Assembly: GCA_020736575.1 (NCBI GenBank)
Contig: JAGPYM010000101.1
Location: forward strand, 1 to 54,453
DNA length: 54,453 nt
Direction of reading: 5' to 3'
DNA from: Thelonectria olida
Lineage: Eukaryota > Ascomycota > Sordariomycetes > Hypocreales > Nectriaceae
The translations under genes were made by a program, and so were the position numbers. How positions within the stretch are numbered: position 1 is the stretch's first letter; every line of letters begins with the position of its first letter. Of this stretch, positions 41,168 through 52,457 are shown piece after piece. The notes under the pieces were generated by a model. It saw only the letters and a list, made by a program, of their open reading frames with translations. It was not told the origin of the DNA and made no database searches.

Positions 41168-43309
41168 ATGGGAAAGCCAACAGAGATGGGTCGCAGTGCC
41201 AGATGGGGGGCGGCATGCAACCCATGCGCAATTGCAAAGGTCAGGTGTCATCGTTCAACAGGGACACCAGGGACTGAATGCGACAGGTGAGCACATGCAG
41301 TTCGGGGGGACTATTGCACCATTTTGAATCTAGCTAACAGGAAGACCCTGTTTTGAGGTGCTGGAGTCTAGCCAAGAAGTGTACCCAACAGGTCCCAAAG
41401 CCGAGAAAGAAGAGACAAGCGAAGCCCACGTGAGCTAACAAGCCCATCACCATCCACCCTTGGCGGATCTAACGTGGATTCTGCACATAGAAAGAAATCC
41501 CAATTGGACGATGAAACGATCATTGAATCTTTAAAACTTCAAGAGCAGATCTGTCCTTCACTCGATGGACTCTTGGACAGCAACTCCGATCAGCCGTTAC
41601 CACCCTGTGACTCGTCATCGCCACCGACGACCCAGTCTCCATCAGAGGACCAGTTCGACGAAGATGCCGTAGCAAACACGTCAATGCCCGGGTTCAATCC
41701 ATTTGCGCGCCGGCCTTGCACCTGCCCGGTCAATCTTGGCAAGGAAGATCTCGGCTCTGTGGAACCGGATGAGAAGTTGCTATCAATTTACCAAAACCAT
41801 CTCACACCCCCATTTCCCTTTGTCATTGTTTCGCCCGGCACAGCGGTAGCGCAGTTACAGCGAGGTCAACCCTTTCTCATGAAGGTCATCAGGATGGTGG
41901 CTCACATTCGCGACCGACGTTTGATGTGGGAATACAAGCAGGCCATAATGCAACATATCTCCGATGCAGTGATCCTAAAGTCCGAACGCTCATTGGATCT
42001 CCTCCAAGGCATTCTTGTATTCCTGGGCTATTACAACTACTATTGCTTAGCTCACGGCCAATTTAACAACCTCACGCATCTCGCACACAGTATGATTGGG
42101 GATATCGGCTTGGACAGGGATGTTCGGCCCCGCGAACGGAACCAATATGAAGCCATGGACCCTAAGGAGCCAAAGGCAAGGACCAACGAGGAGAGGAGAG
42201 CCCTCGTTGGCGTTTGGTATATGAGTTCAATGTGAGTATGTCTGTCGTTGTGAACCTGAAAAGGAACTGACAATATTGGCAGCTCCGCCTTGACATTCAG
42301 TAAACTGGATTCTCCAAGATATACAAAGCATTTTGAACGGTGTCTGAGTGAGCTGAAAGACGCTGCCGAACAGGAGTCGGATGAATTGCTCGTTGAGCTC
42401 GTTCGCATTCAACACTTTACGCAGGAAATTTTCGAATTCAACGATAGTGATCAAGTGGCTTACAGCTGTCCTGGCTTGATACCGCATCAGATATCGGGCC
42501 CTTCGCATCTCTACGAGGCACAGGCTGAGCTAGAGAGAGCTCGAAGTTCGCTGCCGCAGCCACTCAAATCAAATTGTCCGGCTCCCCCGCTCATGAACCT
42601 CAAGGCATCGCTGACCAAGTATGAAGACCTACTAACAAGCCACTATGATATCGCACAGCTACGAATTTTGGAACCGCAACTAAGCAGAGCCGATCCACGG
42701 AATGATGCTATCACTGCCGCACTGAGAGCGTGGTTTGACAACTGGCTTGCAATCCCTACCCGCTACTACTCTTACATGCCGATGCCAGGTTTCGGCCATC
42801 TGATCTACGCCGTCTCTTTCCTTGCACGCCGAGCTCGGATTTTACTACTGGCCCAGGATTGGGCTCGCGACAACAGTGCCAATGCTCAACAAGTCCATCC
42901 AACTCCTGAAACTACAATTCCTCATGACTGGAGCGAAACCACCGAAGGGCTGATGTTGGGCGTGTTGGAGTCTCTCGCAGTGCGATTTGCCAGTGCAAAG
43001 GACGAAATGGCCACCATCCACGGTGGGGATTGGAACAATGACCTTTTAGACCTGGCGGCAAGGAGGCTCAGGGTGATCAAGGCTCGGATCGAGAGATGGT
43101 GTCAAATTGTGGCGACTGACAGTCACAGTCCCGTTTCAAAAGACCAAATACGTAATGGGCTTGATGAGGGCCAACAGAAGACTGTCAAAACTGGGAATTG
43201 GTGGCTTGAGCAACTAGATGGGCCTTGGCTAGATGAGAGTGGTCGGGGTAGTTGGCTATGGGTAATTGATGAAATGGATATTAGGTATAGTAATGAGTTA
43301 GGCATTTGA
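41168..43309 (+). CDS. Zn2Cys6 (C6) transcription factor, complete over four exons
   Basis: A nuclear binuclear-zinc-cluster regulator. The exons 41168-41286, 41358-41429, 41491-42231 and 42283-43309 give 652 aa. The zinc cluster is split by intron 1. Exon 1 gives ACNPCAIAKVRCHRS and TECDR; exon 2 gives CWSLAKKCTQQVPKPRKKR. Together they form C-x2-C-x6-C-x10-C-x2-C-x6-C followed by a basic linker. The acceptor at 41357 (TTTTGAG) is pyrimidine-poor but is the only one completing the motif. Intron 2 is GTGAGC...CATAG; intron 3 is GTGAGT...GGCAG. The body carries VSPGTAVAQLQRGQPFLMKV and a helical fungal-specific region (LAHSMIGDIGLDRDVRP). It is the last gene before the RIP block and the likely regulator of the adjacent cluster. 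Confidence 0.87.
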
Positions 43310-43880
43310 ATTACTTGATAAGCCTTCTTCTCATTTTGAAGGATTCTAGAACAGTTTCATACTAGGATGATAGTAGTGTGTGCTAGAAATGGCACGACCT
43401 GGAACTAACCCGTTTGTCCTTATTGCTGGGTTAGCTTAAGGCTTATAAAAAGAGTGTTAAAATAAATCTAATAAATAGTAGATATTATAATAGATATAGA
43501 TGTATTGCGTTTAATTAGTAAGAAGTTAGTTATTTTAGTTATTATATAATATATTATTAGTTAAATATGCAAGCAAGAGTTAGATAGAAAGAGCAGGTAC
43601 TTTTATATTAGAAGCTTAAAATAAGATTTTTTAAGTAAGGTTTACTTAATAGAAACTTTTATTTTAAAACTAATTATAAGCTCTATTAAAAAGCTTATTA
43701 TAATAGATATAAAGCTAGGTTTTACTTATATTAAATTTTATTATATACTAGTATTAGGCTTATTTTAATAAATAATAATAAATATAAAAAGTAGTAATAA
43801 TAAGTATAATATAAATAATAAAGAGCCTTTATAATAAAATTTTAAAACTATATATTATAGTGGTAGTGGCGGGTTATTAG
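43310..43880. repeat. AT-rich RIP-type sequence, right border of the gene island
   Basis: Composition changes within about 130 bases of the last gene's stop, to TpA-rich, CpA-poor sequence. No gene or identifiable element is seen before the LTR at 43881. Confidence 0.7.
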
Positions 43881-44282
43881 TGTAACGATCTGGTCAATTC
43901 CTAATAAATAAGACTAGAGGGTTCTAGGTTTATATTGGTAGAGAGATTAGGGCGTTAAGGTCTAAGTAATATAGTAGGTTATTATATCTAGTAATATGCT
44001 TAAAGTAAATAAGTATAACCAAGTTATATTAAAAGCTAAAGTAGCTATATCTATTTAATATGCTAAAGGAATGTGTTTATATACTAGCTACTTTTATAAG
44101 TTAATTGTAATTAACTTAAGTTAAACTGACCTAATTCAATTTATATAATTGAGTTAAGTTGAACCGACCTAGTTTAATATGCATATAGTGCTTTATATTT
44201 ATAGGGTAGTTTTTATAAGTCTACTAGTTCTACTATAGCTGACTGCCTGGTCCCCCATAGGGTTATAGTATGGGCCGTAATA
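43881..44282 (-). repeat. LTR of the gypsy element (left copy)
   Basis: It begins TGTAACGATCTGG and ends GGGCCGTAATA, an altered TG...CA. It aligns over its full length with the copy at 52067-52457 (for example gattagggcgttaag, taatatgcatatagt and gcctggtcccc). Differences are mostly transitions, as expected from RIP. Confidence 0.8.
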
Positions 44283-47200
44283 TAATATCTTCCCTCTATT
44301 AGTCTTATCTTTAAGACTGTATAAATAGGCTGTAGTCTTATAAGTTAGTTCCCTAACTAACTTACCCTTATTTCCTTACTTTTCTAACTAATAATATATT
44401 AGGTCGTATTACTAAAACTATTTCACATTTAAAAATTATAACTAAAAAATATAGTAATCTTATTAAAATAATTAAGAAGTTTAGTTTTAAAATGCTATAC
44501 TATTCCGCTTATTTTAAGGCTAATTATCATCCTTATATAATAGCAGAGGGTAAATAGTAATATAACTTCTATATAAAGAAAAAGTATACCTAATATAATT
44601 TTAATAGTATTACTTTTTAAATATATTTATAAAAATAAGTATCTGGTTTATTTTTTACTAATAGGTTATAATTACTTATATTTTGCATAAGAAAGATTAT
44701 TTAGAGGAGTAAAAGGAGCAGGCGGAGGCTAACTTATTAAAAGCTTTAGTTTAATTATAACAGTTATATTATTAGGAGAAATATTTATAAAAGAAAGTAG
44801 TAGAAATAGTTTATTAGGGTTATAAGGATTTAAATAAGTTAGAGGAGCTAGAATATTAGGATGAGGAGGAGTGCTATTCTACTAAGGTAGGGGCTCTTTT
44901 TAAGATTTAGCTTTTAGAAGACTATAGGGTTATTAACTAGAGTGCGGTTCCTTCTGAGGCTTTATTTGCTTTTAATACTTCTAATAGAAATCCTTTAATA
45001 GGTACTATATATAGGTAAGGTATTCTAGTAGTTCCTATATATTTTCTAATATATTATATCCTTTCTATTTAATAAGGTATTTAACTTATTTATCTTTTTT
45101 TATTATTTTAAGGATTTCTTCTACTTTATATTCTTTAAAATCTTTAATTTTAATTTCCAGTTTGTTCCCTATTTTAATTATAATTATTCCTTCAGTTAGT
45201 TTAAGTAAGGAAATATAAAAGATTAAATAGTACTTTAATTTTAAATCCAGTTTATAGTTATTTTTTAAGATTTTTTTTAAAATTTTATATAATTTAATAT
45301 ATTTATAATTAAGTTTTTTATTTAGTCTTTTTATTTTAATATTTTTTATAGTAAGGAGTACTATATCTCCCTCCGAAAAGGTTAGTCCTTTTAACCTTTT
45401 CTAGTTATAGTATTTTTTATATATTTTCTAAATAAAAGAAAGTTCTATATGCATTTCTTTATATAAATTCTTAAGTTAATCTATTATAAAAATAGCTACT
45501 AGTATAAGTAGTCCGTTCCTTAAATCTTTATAAGTATTAGGGGTAAATCTAAAGTTTATATAGCTTAGTATAATCTTAATACTTTTATTAGTTGTTATAT
45601 TATATGCTAGTTATACTATTAATAACTTCTTAATCTAATTGTTCTAAATATAATTAATATAATAATAAAAGTAAGTTTCTAAAACTTAATTTATTTATTC
45701 GGTCTATCTATTAACTTATAATCTCCAAGTAGTAGTTAACTTATAATTTAGTCTAATCCTTATTATAAGGTATTATTAAAAGTTTAAAAAAAAGGGTAGT
45801 CCTCTATTTAAAATAATTGTATTAGGTAGTCTGTATATACTAATAATATTTTATAAGAAAATATAAGAAAATTCTTCTATATCTATTACTTCTTAATATA
45901 AAATAAAATAAGAAAATTTTATAAATCTATTAATAATAACTAGAATGCTATTATAGGCTATACTTATAGTAGGGTCTAATAATAGGGGTAGTTTTATAAT
46001 AAAGTTTATAGTAATTAAATCCTATAGTTGTTCCGCAACCAGTATAGGCTATAGTTCTTTATAAGGTTTGTATTATTATGCCTTTATCTTATTGCAAATG
46101 AGGTATTATTTAATAATTTTTTTAACTATTTTTTTAATTCTAGGAAATAAGAATATCATTTTAACTTATTTAAGGGTTTTATTAATTCCTTAGTATTTAT
46201 AAAGTGGGTGTTTATGGATCTCCTATATAAGGTCCTCTTATAAGTATTCTAATACTTATTATTTATCTATCTTTTTATTACTTAATAACTATTTATTATA
46301 CTCTAGGATCTATTTAAATAGTAGGTTTCCCTATTCTACTATATATATTATTATAAGAGTATTATTAATAGGGGTTCTTTCTATTATTCTTAGGGTAAGG
46401 CCTTTATTCTTTAGGCACTAATTATAATAAAGGTAGTTATTTAGTCCTGCTCCTTCCTACTAGAAATTTTTATTAAAGAAATTCTAGAATTATAAGTTGT
46501 CCTATTTCTTATAGTATTTAACAGTTTAATAATAGTATTTAATAAATTTATTTTATATTTTTTAGGGTAGGTAGATTATTTCTTAATAGGTAATTATTCC
46601 TAATACTAAATTAACCCAGTCTATTTATCTAATAATAAGTTATTTAAGCTTATTTCTAGTAATTAACTGTTAGATGCATTCCTTCTATTATTCTATTAAG
46701 CATTTAGGGATGTATTAGGTAATAGTAGTTATAATATATTTCTATTTAAAATGTCCCTTAGGTATAAAAGTTAGTAGTTATTCTTCTATTTTAACTTTAC
46801 TTATATTAAAATCTAATTATCAGCTAATAGCGTCAGCTCTACTATTCTCTAATCCTTTCTTATATTTAATAATATAATTAAATTTAAATAGGTATTTAGC
46901 ATATTTAAATTATTATCTATTAAATTGTTAAGTAGTAGTAAAATATAAGATATTCTTATAGTCTATATAGACTATAACCTAGTAATAGCTTTCTAGTAGG
47001 TATTATTAAAACTTTTTAAAAGTATTAATAATTATAAGAAATTCCTTATTATAAATAGGATAATTAAGTTCTACTCTATATAGCTTATAAGAGTAAAATG
47101 CAATTAGGTGTAACTTCCTATTATTATTATATTATCCGATCTGGGCTCCTAAAGCAAAGTCTAAAGAGTCTATTTCTAGTTTAATAGGTTATATAGGGTT

Positions 47201-47518
47201 AAATATCTTAAGTACTAGTTTATTAAGGATAAGGTTTTTAATTTTATTAAAGGCTTCCTAGATATTAGGTTTCTAGATAAATAGTTAATCTTTCTTTATT
47301 AACTTAATAAGGGGTGTGGCTAGTCTCCTAAAGTTCTTTAGAAACTTGCGGTAGTAATTTGCAAATCCTAGGAAGGCTTGTATTTTTTTAACTATTATTA
47401 GTATTAGCTAATCCTTAACAGCTGAAATCTTTTATCTATCTATTTTAATTTCTCCTAGTAAGATTTTATAGCTTAAGAAGGTAACTTCCTATATATAAAA
47501 CTTACTTTTAATAGGTTT

Positions 47519-47922
47519 TGTAACGGTCAGGTCGATCTCCAACAGGTAGACTAGACTGTTCTAGGTTTATGTTGGCAGAGAGGACAGGACGTTAAGGTCT
47601 GAGCAGTGCGCAAAGGTAAACAGAGGGGGTTGTTACGTCTGGTAATGTGCTCAAAGTAGATGAGTGTAACCAAGTTGTATTGAAAGCTGAAGAGCTGTGT
47701 TCTATCTAATGTGTTTAAAGGAATGTGTTTATATACTAAGTGTTCCTCCAGGGACCGATGAAGTTGAGGGATCGGTCCAGGGTAGGATCGTTGGGACCGT
47801 CGGTCGGTCCTCGTCGGTCCTTCGACGATGTCTTGCATAAGATCGTGAAAAAGTGGGGCTGTCTGCGGTTCTGCCGTCCCAGACCGCTTTGGTGGGAGTT
47901 GGGTCATGCATGGGCCGTGACA
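47519..47922. mobile_element. Solo LTR, not RIP-degraded, nested in the gypsy element
   Basis: It is 404 bases, begins TGTAACGG and ends GTGACA (TG...CA), and is flanked on both sides by GGTTT (47514-47518 and 47923-47927), a perfect 5-bp target duplication. Its first 230 bases match the LTRs at 43881 and 52067; the remainder differs until the last 12 bases. Its normal base composition contrasts with the AT-rich host. It interrupts the pol frame between the RT catalytic box and the FLGFANYY segment. It carries no coding potential of its own: ORFs inside it are chance. Confidence 0.88.
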
Positions 47923-50900
47923 GGTTTGACCAAGAGCTTAACATTTTGCAATACTTATAATACCTTATAGATATATTTTATATATTTATTCTTATTATCT
48001 AAAAAGATTAGAATATTATCTAAATAATATACTATAAATACATTTAAGTATTCTTATAATATATTATTAATTATTTATTAGAATATAGCTAGTATATTAG
48101 TAAGACTAAAGGGCATAATAAGGTATTTATAAAGTCTAAACTTTATTTTAAAAGTGGTTTTCTATTTATATTCTTCCTTAATACGGATTAGGTTATAGGC
48201 TCCCTTTAGGTTAAGTATAGTAAAAATCTTCTTACCTTATAGGCAATCTTTTAGTTTACTAATTAAAAGTAAGAGTATTCTATCCTTAATAGTAATATTA
48301 TTAAGCCTGCGAAAATCTATAATAAGTTAGAGTTTATTTAAATAAGGTTTTAGGACAAATATAACTAGATATCCGGCAGATAATTTAGAAATTCTAATAT
48401 ATTCTTTCCTTAATATATTTTTAAAGTATTCCTTAAGCATTTATAATTATACTTTATTAAAATTATAAATCTTATAAAATATAGTATTTATTCCACCCTT
48501 TAGCCAAATTTTATAATCCTATTAGTTGTATTCTAATAGTTTTATTTCCAGTTCTTTAGCAAATAGTTTCTTATAGACTTAATATTATATTAGTATGTTT
48601 TTAAGTCTATTATTAGGTAATGCCTCCTTCTATTATTTAAGGTCTTTATTTATCTATATAAATATCTTCTTAAAGAATGCAATTATTTGTTATATTTATT
48701 ACACTTACCCTTTCTTATATTTATATTATATTTCTTTTAGAGGTTGTGCTTTCTTTATAGATTAGGGAGTATCTTTATTATTACTCTACTATACTTTTTT
48801 ATCCTTTTTAATAGAAGTTTAAAATCTTATGTTATTTGAATTATTATTTGTATTATTAGCTATATTACCTTAAAAGGTTTGCATCTAGCTAGTATACTAA
48901 CTAATAAGAGGGTTATATTAGTAAAACTATAGGTAACCTAAGAGTAAGTTATATCTTTAAAGAGGTATAATATTAAGATTAACTCCCTAATTCTTTCTTT
49001 TAATAAATACTTTAAAATAATTAATCTTATAGGTAATTTATTTATTTTTATATTTAAATGGTTTTCCTTCTATATTAAATATCCTATAGGGTATATTCTT
49101 ATCCTTTTATAATAGTTTAAAATAATTAACTACTTATGGATTAACTCTATTTATTTTTGCTCTACTATCTACTAATATAGTAAACTATTATCCCTTGATT
49201 TATACTTATAGTATTATCTATTATTATAGTAATATATTATTAGGTTTTTATATTATATATAAAACTCTCTTTAAAAGTTCTATAAATTCCTCCTACTCTA
49301 GCTAGCCCTATAGCTCTATTATAAGTAGCATTTATTATTTTTTAACTTCTAGTACACTTTCTTAATCTAGTTTTCTACTATATTATTCTTTTTAAATAGT
49401 ATATTATAAGGTTGTGTGTATTATACTAAATGCTTCCTATACTAATCTGCTATTTTAGCTTGTTTATATATAAGGCATTTAGGGTATAAGTATCTAACTT
49501 TATTATATGTTCTATTTATATATTTTTTCAGGAGTTTATATATACACTCTATTAGGATAGTAATATTTAAATAGTATAGCTAGATTATATTTCTTTATAA
49601 TACTAGATTAGTAGCTTAATACTATTATCCAATTGGGTATAGTCCTAATTATAATAGGTAATAGTTATTTTTAACTTTTTATTTAGGTAGTATATGCAAT
49701 TGTAATAGTAGTAGGATACTTATAAGATTATATAGTAATTCTAGTATATTATATTAAGGCTAGGTGTATTATCTTTATAAAACTAATAAAGTTTATATCT
49801 TTTAGATTGTATTACTTATTATATTACACTATAAATATAGAGTTCTTTAGCATTAATTCTCTATCCTTATCTAATCTATTTATAAATTAAATAGACTTAT
49901 TTTATCTCTCCTTCTTTTATAGTATCTTCTAATTTTTCATTAGGTGTTTTATAAATAACTAATTTTTCAGTTTATAACTATCTAGTTAATTGCATATTAT
50001 TAAGCAAGTTAGGAAACACATACTATATATTAACTAGTAGTTCTAATTCTCAGGCCCTATCTAAGTCTAATAGTATTAAAAAAGATTGCAGGATGTCGTT
50101 TTTACTTTAAATTGCAAGTTCTTATTTTATAAGGTTAATAAGTTTAATATTAGCTAAACTTAAGTTAAGATTATTAAGTTTATTAATTTATTAATATTTT
50201 AGCTATAGGTTCCTAGCCTTAGTATATCATTTTTCCTTTTTATTATAAATAATATCACTTCCTTCCAGGCTTACTACCTTATTCTTACGGACTATTATAA
50301 GAGTCTTTATATTATTTTAACTAATATATCTAGTTTTTAGTAGTTTGGGGACTAGTCTCCATATAGTATATTTAGCAATATTTTATTTATATAAGTTAGT
50401 TCAAATATCTAGTTAAATTATTATATTAATATTATTATACTTAACTTCTTCTTATTCCTTATATAAACTTTATAATACTAGTAGTATAATATTACTAGGA
50501 ATTCCTCTATTATTATAACCACTTTATACTATTATAAGGGTTTTTTTTAAGATATCCTAATTGGGTGTATTATCTTTAGGTATATTAATTAATACCTTTA
50601 CCCATTCCTTATTTTTATAAATCTAGCAATCTCCTAGATAGGTTTTATTATATATAATAAGTTGCATTTTCTATCCTTCCTTCTACTAAAGCTTGCGGGG
50701 GTAGTATCTATTATCCTTACTATTCTTATAAATATAGCAGTTATTATTATAGCATACTATCTAATATATTAGCACATACTCCTAAGGTTTAAAGTACTTA
50801 TTAATTTTACTATTAGTGCAAATATAATAGTCTTTATTTATATATATTACTTAATACTATAGGGCGTACTTATATTATTTATTATAATCCACTAGGTTAG

Positions 50901-52066
50901 TTGTAGCTATAGTGGTTGCTACTAGGGTTCTAATAGCTGTTCTAACTGCTATTTATAGTTCGTCCTATTAGTTAGTATTATTTAAGCGTCTCTTACCTTC
51001 TGGGATAGGTTTAAACTTCTAGTTTATTTTATTAGGGTTTTAATACTTACTTTTAAAATATCCCTTCTTTTTATAATTCTAATAAGTAACTTATAAGTAG
51101 TTTTATTAAATGGCTCCAAGCTCTATAAGTCCTAAGTTTATACTATAAGAGGTATTGCCTTAATAAGCTCTTCCTTTTCCCTTATTATTCTTTATTTAAT
51201 ACCAATTAGGGTAGTAAGGGTTATAAGAGGTATTTTATCCTATATAGTATTCTTAGGCCTTCTCTTTTTTATATTTATACTATCTCTTATTAATCTTAAT
51301 AGCTATAATAATAAACTTTATAAAGGTTTTAAAACGTTCTGCCTTATAGATTTTATTTTTAACTTTTTTTTAAGTCTCTAGTAGTAGATTTCTATAAGTA
51401 TATTATTATCCTATTTAAGTTTGGCTGCAATTTGTTAAAATGTAATAAAGTAATTAGCAGTAGATTTAAGTTATTTAATTTAATAGATATTAGTAGCTAC
51501 TTATTATTTTTTATTAACTATTCCAAATATATTTTTAAATATAGTTTTAAAATTATCCTATTTTAAGAAGATATTAACTATATCTTAATCTCGACTAATA
51601 TTATTATTATACTTAAGGTAGTCTTTTATAATAGGTTTGAATTAAATGGCTATAGTTCCCTCTATATAACTATATATATATATAACCCTTCCTTTAGCTG
51701 AGGTAAGTCTATATAAAAACTATTAGAAGTAAGTTTTAAAATGTATAAGGAAAGGTATAATATTTTTAAAAGTTCTATTAAAGGTTCTAATTAAATAGTT
51801 TAACTACTTTACTAGGATTATATTTCTATCCTATTAAATAGCTAGGGCTTATTATCTAGTTTTATACCTAAATATAAAGTTAATTACTAAATTCTAAAGT
51901 TGCTAGACCTTAGTAGTAACCTTTATATTATTAGGTGGAGTATTATAAGCTAGGGGCAAGTTATTTAATATAGGGTTGGGGTATTAGTAGGTTAACTTTA
52001 AATATAATTATAATAGTATATATTATTAGGGTAATATAATAACCTTCTAAATAAGAGCTTTTAATA

Positions 52067-52457
52067 TATAATAATCTAGTTAATTCCTAATAATAAGACT
52101 AAAGGGTTTTAGGTTTATATTAATAGAGAGATTAGGGCGTTAAGGTCTAAATAATATAATAGGTTATTATATCTAGTAATATATTAAATAGATAAGTATA
52201 ATTAAGTTATATTAAAAGCTAAAATACTATATCTATCTAATATACTAAATAAATATATTTATATACTAGCTACTTTATAAGTCGATTATAGTCAATTTAA
52301 GTTAACTGACCTAATTTAACTTATATAATCAATTAAGTAAACCAACCTGTTTAATATGCATATAGTATTTATATTTATAGGGTAGTTTTTATAGGTCTAC
52401 TAGTTCTGCGTGGCTGACCGCCTGGTCCCCTATAGGGTTATGGCATAGGCTGTAACA
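52067..52457 (-). repeat. LTR of the gypsy element (right copy)
   Basis: It is the partner of the LTR at 43881, starting TATAATAATCTAG (RIP-altered TGTAACGATCTGG) and ending GGCTGTAACA. As pol is on the minus strand, this is the 5' LTR. The next bases, ATTGG, may be the target duplication. Confidence 0.78.

Larger units (their letters stand above)
43881..52457 (-). mobile_element. RIP-degraded Ty3/gypsy LTR retrotransposon
   Basis: Two related terminal repeats (43881-44282 and 52067-52457) flank a mutated internal region. Read on the minus strand, pol motifs occur in Ty3/gypsy order. Reverse transcriptase: YRFRRLNN and LKGAYNLIRIKE around 48180-48330, and YLDNILIF at 48003-48026, where the family has YLDD. 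Then FLGFANYYRKFLKNF at about 47331-47374. RNase H: FALGAQIG at about 47136-47170, and ELNYPIYNKEF. Integrase: SILVIINRFIKF near 45930. Stops are scattered throughout and fit G-to-A/C-to-T changes. Flanks ATTAG (43876-43880) and ATTGG (52458-52462) could be a 5-bp target duplication changed by one transition. The gag region should lie at about 49500-52000 but is not recognisable. The element is dead. Confidence 0.85.

Noticed and set aside
40960..41277. 105-codon ORF upstream of the C6 regulator
   Set aside because: The frame is wrong. Only 41168-41286 in another frame encodes the zinc-cluster exon.
47551..47970. ORFs of 71-118 codons inside the solo LTR
   Set aside because: They lie in non-coding LTR sequence; they are open only because this part is GC-rich.
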